The notes beneath the pieces were generated by a model. It had not been told where the DNA came from and searched no databases. It saw only the letters and a list, made by a program, of their open reading frames with translations. Position numbers and translations under genes: made by a program. From the NCBI GenBank assembly GCA_035562735.1, contig DATMWB010000001.1, forward strand, positions 1 to 15,355: a stretch of 15,355 nt of DNA. Direction: 5' to 3'. Source of the DNA: UBA12158 sp035562735 (GTDB taxonomy: Bacteria > Patescibacteriota > Microgenomatia > UBA12405). Position 1 is the stretch's first letter; every line of letters begins with the position of its first letter. Shown here piece by piece: positions 13,387 to 15,355 of the stretch.

Positions 13387-14397
13387 TTATTCCGACCAAG
13401 CAGGAAGGTTATGTTTGACTAGGAATTCTAAAAGAACTCCCCCACCACTACAAATGAAATCGAATTTGTCTTTGATACCCAATTTGACAACAGATGCCCC
13501 GGTATCGCCACCGGCGATTACTTTATAGGCACTGGCAGCAGCAATGGCAGCAGCAATTTTTTCAGTACCATTTTGATATTCTGGCTTTTCATAATATCCC
13601 ATAGCACCAGCCCAAATAATTGTTTTCGAGTTATTTATTATTCCAGTAAATTTGCTAATAGCAGCTTCATCGATGTCAAAGCCATCAGGAATTAGAGTGG
13701 CGGGTATAACCTTGGGGTCAGAAAGAGTTAAAAGCTGAGGTAATTTACCACCAATTAATATTTGGTCACATAGAGGAATTAATTTATCGAGATGTTTTAT
13801 TTTATCTTCTTTGGCGCCACCTAATACAAGGGTTAAGGGACGTGCTGGGTTAATTAATGCCTCTAGATGAGAATACTCATCCATGAAACTAAGACCATAA
13901 AATCCAGGTAATCTTTTCCATAAAGTCATAGAGGCGTGGGCGCGATGGGCGACGGCAAAAGCATCACAGACATAGGCCTGACAAATATTTACAAGGGGGG
14001 TTAAAAATTCGGAATTATTGGCTTCTTCACCCGGCCAAAAACGAAGGTTTTCAAGAAAAACAATTTGATTAATAGCTAAAGATTGATCAATTTGGTCTTG
14101 ATTAATTTCTGGAATAAAAACACTATTTATCAGGTGTTCACCATTCGGTTCAATGAGCGACATTAATTCTAAATAAACAGGGCGAAGTGATTGAGATTCG
14201 TCGATACCTTCGGGCCGACCACGGTGCCCAATAATGACAATCTTACATTTTTTCTCGAGCAAGAGGGCAATGGTAGACAATGATTTTTTGAGTCTCGAGT
14301 TGTCTAAAATGGTGTTATCAGAAATTGGTAAATCAAGGTCGAGTCTTAACACAACCTTGGTCTCGGACAATATTTCACTGACGCTTTTTGGTTTCAT
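13387..14397 (-). CDS. pgk: Divergent, short phosphoglycerate kinase, 336 aa
   Basis: Transfers phosphate from 1,3-bisphosphoglycerate to ADP. The N-lobe substrate basic patch is present: Arg18 in RLDLDLP, Arg35 in LDNSRL, His58 and Arg61 in GHRGRP, Arg119 in LENLRF, and Arg152 in CDAFAVAHRAHAS. The nucleotide lobe has GGAKEDKI (193-200), IWAGAMGYYE (261-270), AGGDTGAS (295-302) and SGGGVLLEFL (317-326). Departures from the family are Asp22 where Asn is usual (RvDfN), a one-residue shortening between the two lysines of GGAKvsDKI, WAGAMG for WNGPMG, and AGGDT for GGGDT. It is some 50-60 residues shorter than typical ~390-residue enzymes. The start overlaps the rpiB end by 23 bases. The catalytic-lobe changes may affect rate or nucleotide use. 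Confidence 0.93.
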   Translation of the reverse strand: MKPKSVSEILSETKVVLRLDLDLPISDNTILDNSRLKKSLSTIALLLEKKCKIVIIGHRGRPEGIDESQSLRPVYLELMSLIEPNGEHLINSVFIPEINQDQIDQSLAINQIVFLENLRFWPGEEANNSEFLTPLVNICQAYVCDAFAVAHRAHASMTLWKRLPGFYGLSFMDEYSHLEALINPARPLTLVLGGAKEDKIKHLDKLIPLCDQILIGGKLPQLLTLSDPKVIPATLIPDGFDIDEAAISKFTGIINNSKTIIWAGAMGYYEKPEYQNGTEKIAAAIAAASAYKVIAGGDTGASVVKLGIKDKFDFICSGGGVLLEFLVKHNLPAWSE

Positions 14398-14824
14398 AGT
14401 CTTTGATTTGATTAATTCTTCTAATATAACGTTCTTCTGAGGAAAAGATGGTGTTTAAAAATGATTCGGTAATTTTCTGATTGTCATCAGCACTAACCCA
14501 ATCTGAGCTTAGACAAAGAATATTTATATTGTCATCATTTCTGGCTGCTACTGCTTGCTTGACTGAAGTACACAATCCAGCCCTTATGCCATGAACTTTA
14601 TTGGCGGCGATAGAGGCCCCAGCTCCTGAACCACAAATTAGAATTCCCCGTCCCTGATCTTGAACAACTGTTTCACCTAACTTTATGGCAATTGTTGGAT
14701 AGTCGTCATCTCTGTCATACTCAGTTGCTCCTAAATCTCGAAATTCGTAAAGTTCTTTTTCTAACCAAATTTTTATGTCTTCTTTTAGTCTAAAGCCTCG
14801 ATGGTCGGCTGCAATGTATATCAT
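14375..14824 (-). CDS. rpiB: Ribose-5-phosphate isomerase B family protein, 149 aa
   Basis: RpiB/LacAB family sugar-phosphate isomerase (ribose 5-phosphate to ribulose 5-phosphate). Asp7-His8 are in AADHRGFRLKE, the active-site loop CGSGAGASIAANKVHGIRA (64-82) includes the catalytic-base Cys64, and a C-terminal Arg-rich ERYIRRI (131-137) supplies phosphate ligands. In the family the segment RxHNDxNVL carries the ring-opening His (His99 of E. coli RpiB); here it reads RNDDNINIL, so His is replaced by Asp97. Length is normal (~145-150). I chose ATG 14824 because the family begins IxIAxDHxGF and because an extended -10 lies just upstream; the frame can extend to 14890 but would cover the divergent gene. 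It is first in the six-gene operon. Confidence 0.92.
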   Translation of the reverse strand: MIYIAADHRGFRLKEDIKIWLEKELYEFRDLGATEYDRDDDYPTIAIKLGETVVQDQGRGILICGSGAGASIAANKVHGIRAGLCTSVKQAVAARNDDNINILCLSSDWVSADDNQKITESFLNTIFSSEERYIRRINQIKDYETKKRQ

Positions 14825-14827
14825 CCC

Positions 14828-14843
14828 TGATAATATATTAACA
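14828..14843. promoter_or_regulatory. Palindromic bidirectional extended -10 (rpiB / YgjP-like gene)
   Basis: The block TGATAATATATTAACA reads TGaTAATAT on the plus strand and TGtTAATAT on the minus strand. It is a perfect dyad except at the n position. Each copy lies exactly 10 bases from the ATG it faces (14847 plus, 14824 minus). Alternatively the inner TATATT hexamers lie exactly 7 bases from each ATG. No -35 is evident on either side. One element in a 22-base gap therefore seems to drive both genes with very short leaders, and only one direction at a time. Confidence 0.6.
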
Positions 14844-14846
14844 TCT

Positions 14847-15355
14847 ATGGAAAAAATTCGAGTTGGCGATAGAGATTTTTTAGTTAGCATAAAAAAGAAA
14901 GCGATTAGGTCACTTCGGTTACGGTTGAAAGAAAAAAATAAATTAGAGCTTAGTGTTCCATGGTTGACACCAATGATTTTTATTAAAAAATTTTTGAATG
15001 ATAATAGTGAATGGATCTTAAAACAAAACGAAAAATTAAGTCAAAAAAAGACTTTGAGTGATATCAAAAATATCGAAATTTTGGGTGATAATTATGGGGT
15101 TGAAAGTAAAAAAAGCATGAGAGATTCACTAGTAATTATTGATAAAAAAATATATATAAACTATTCAGAAAAAAACAAAATTAAAGAAATTATTGATAAA
15201 AAAATGAGAAATATCGCTCTTAAATTAATAAAAGATAATACGAAAAGATTGGCTGATAAATTCAATTTAAAATATAAAAGTGTAAGTGTCAAAAATCAAA
15301 GTTCACGATTTGGCTCATGTTCCCACAGTGGTTCTCTGAACTTTAATTGGCAAAT
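14847..15355 (+). CDS. YgjP-like (DUF45) metallopeptidase, partial, runs off right edge
   Basis: 169 complete codons are present and the 3' end is outside the window. The N-terminus (IRVGDRDFLVSIKKKAIRSL) and the later SVPW followed by a Trp-Ile-containing helix (NDNSEWILKQNEKL) match the beta-strand and helix layout of YgjP/DUF45 proteins. SSRFGSCSHSGSLNFNW, at the end, matches the family signature S-R-W-G-S-C-S-x-x-x-x-L-N-W. The zinc motif HExxH is expected some 30-40 residues downstream and is not visible here. Phe replaces the usual Trp in SRWGSC. The ATG is 10 bases from an extended -10 in a 22-base gap shared with rpiB. No substrate is established for the family in this setting. Confidence 0.8.
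   Translation, partial: MEKIRVGDRDFLVSIKKKAIRSLRLRLKEKNKLELSVPWLTPMIFIKKFLNDNSEWILKQNEKLSQKKTLSDIKNIEILGDNYGVESKKSMRDSLVIIDKKIYINYSEKNKIKEIIDKKMRNIALKLIKDNTKRLADKFNLKYKSVSVKNQSSRFGSCSHSGSLNFNWQ

Noticed and set aside
14825..14890. Upstream extension of rpiB to 14890
   Set aside because: It would run through the shared promoter and the start of the divergent YgjP-like gene. The family begins at the MIYIAADH methionine.
15134..15205. 18-base exact direct repeat AATTATTGATAAAAAAAT (15134-15151 and 15188-15205)
   Set aside because: Both copies are in frame inside the YgjP-like gene and encode IIDKK; this fits chance in Lys/Ile-rich AT-rich coding sequence.
1..15355. UGA recoded as glycine
   Set aside because: TGA is a sensible stop for dnaG, the prenyl synthase, rpe and the FtsB-like gene, with the next gene beginning at or just after it.

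Overview
The window is AT-rich, gene-dense bacterial chromosome. The 23-149 aa proteins lost or gained by choice of start, very short or overlapping intergenic gaps, shortened and divergent core enzymes, and few visible Shine-Dalgarno sites suggest a small-genome lineage. I favour a Candidate Phyla Radiation (Patescibacteria) organism of the Microgenomates type; this is inference from gene content and style, not from a marker tree. TGA works as a normal stop (ends of the FtsB-like gene, the prenyl synthase, dnaG and rpe), so this is not a UGA-glycine lineage.

Layout. Positions 1-587 (minus strand): an imperfect tandem repeat, two CAT-anticodon tRNAs each with its own extended -10 promoter, a factor-independent terminator, and a 59-residue FtsB/DivIC-like small protein. 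Positions 641-1510 (plus): a XerC/D-type tyrosine recombinase, which converges with and overlaps a two-gene minus-strand unit (1505-4196) encoding a VirD4/TraG-like coupling ATPase and a small unrecognised partner. Positions 4236-7725 (plus): an unrecognised polytopic membrane protein, a short-chain polyprenyl diphosphate synthase and a major facilitator transporter. Positions 7751-10645 (plus): dnaG and rpoD, the familiar primase/sigma pair. A 77-bp palindromic CGTCATT...AATGACG repeat fills the convergent gap.

Positions 10736-14824 (minus): a six-gene operon in transcription order rpiB, pgk, gap, rpe, cytidine deaminase, LOG-like nucleotide-binding protein. Its genes overlap or are separated by at most 26 bases. 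Together they could take ribose 5-phosphate released from nucleotides through ribulose and xylulose 5-phosphate to glyceraldehyde 3-phosphate and on to 3-phosphoglycerate with ATP gain. Several of these enzymes have substitutions at textbook active-site positions. A divergent YgjP-like metallopeptidase gene runs off the right edge.

The strongest non-gene signal is a recurring promoter form. At least eight starts or RNA genes are preceded by TGn plus a TATAAT-like -10, usually without a good -35. At the protein genes the -10 sits mostly 6-10 bases from the start codon, predicting leaderless or nearly leaderless mRNAs. The encoded sigma factor keeps the His and Glu that read the TG of an extended -10. 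At 14828-14843 the element is palindromic and appears to drive rpiB and the YgjP-like gene in opposite directions. I see no CRISPR array, insertion sequence, prophage or rRNA.
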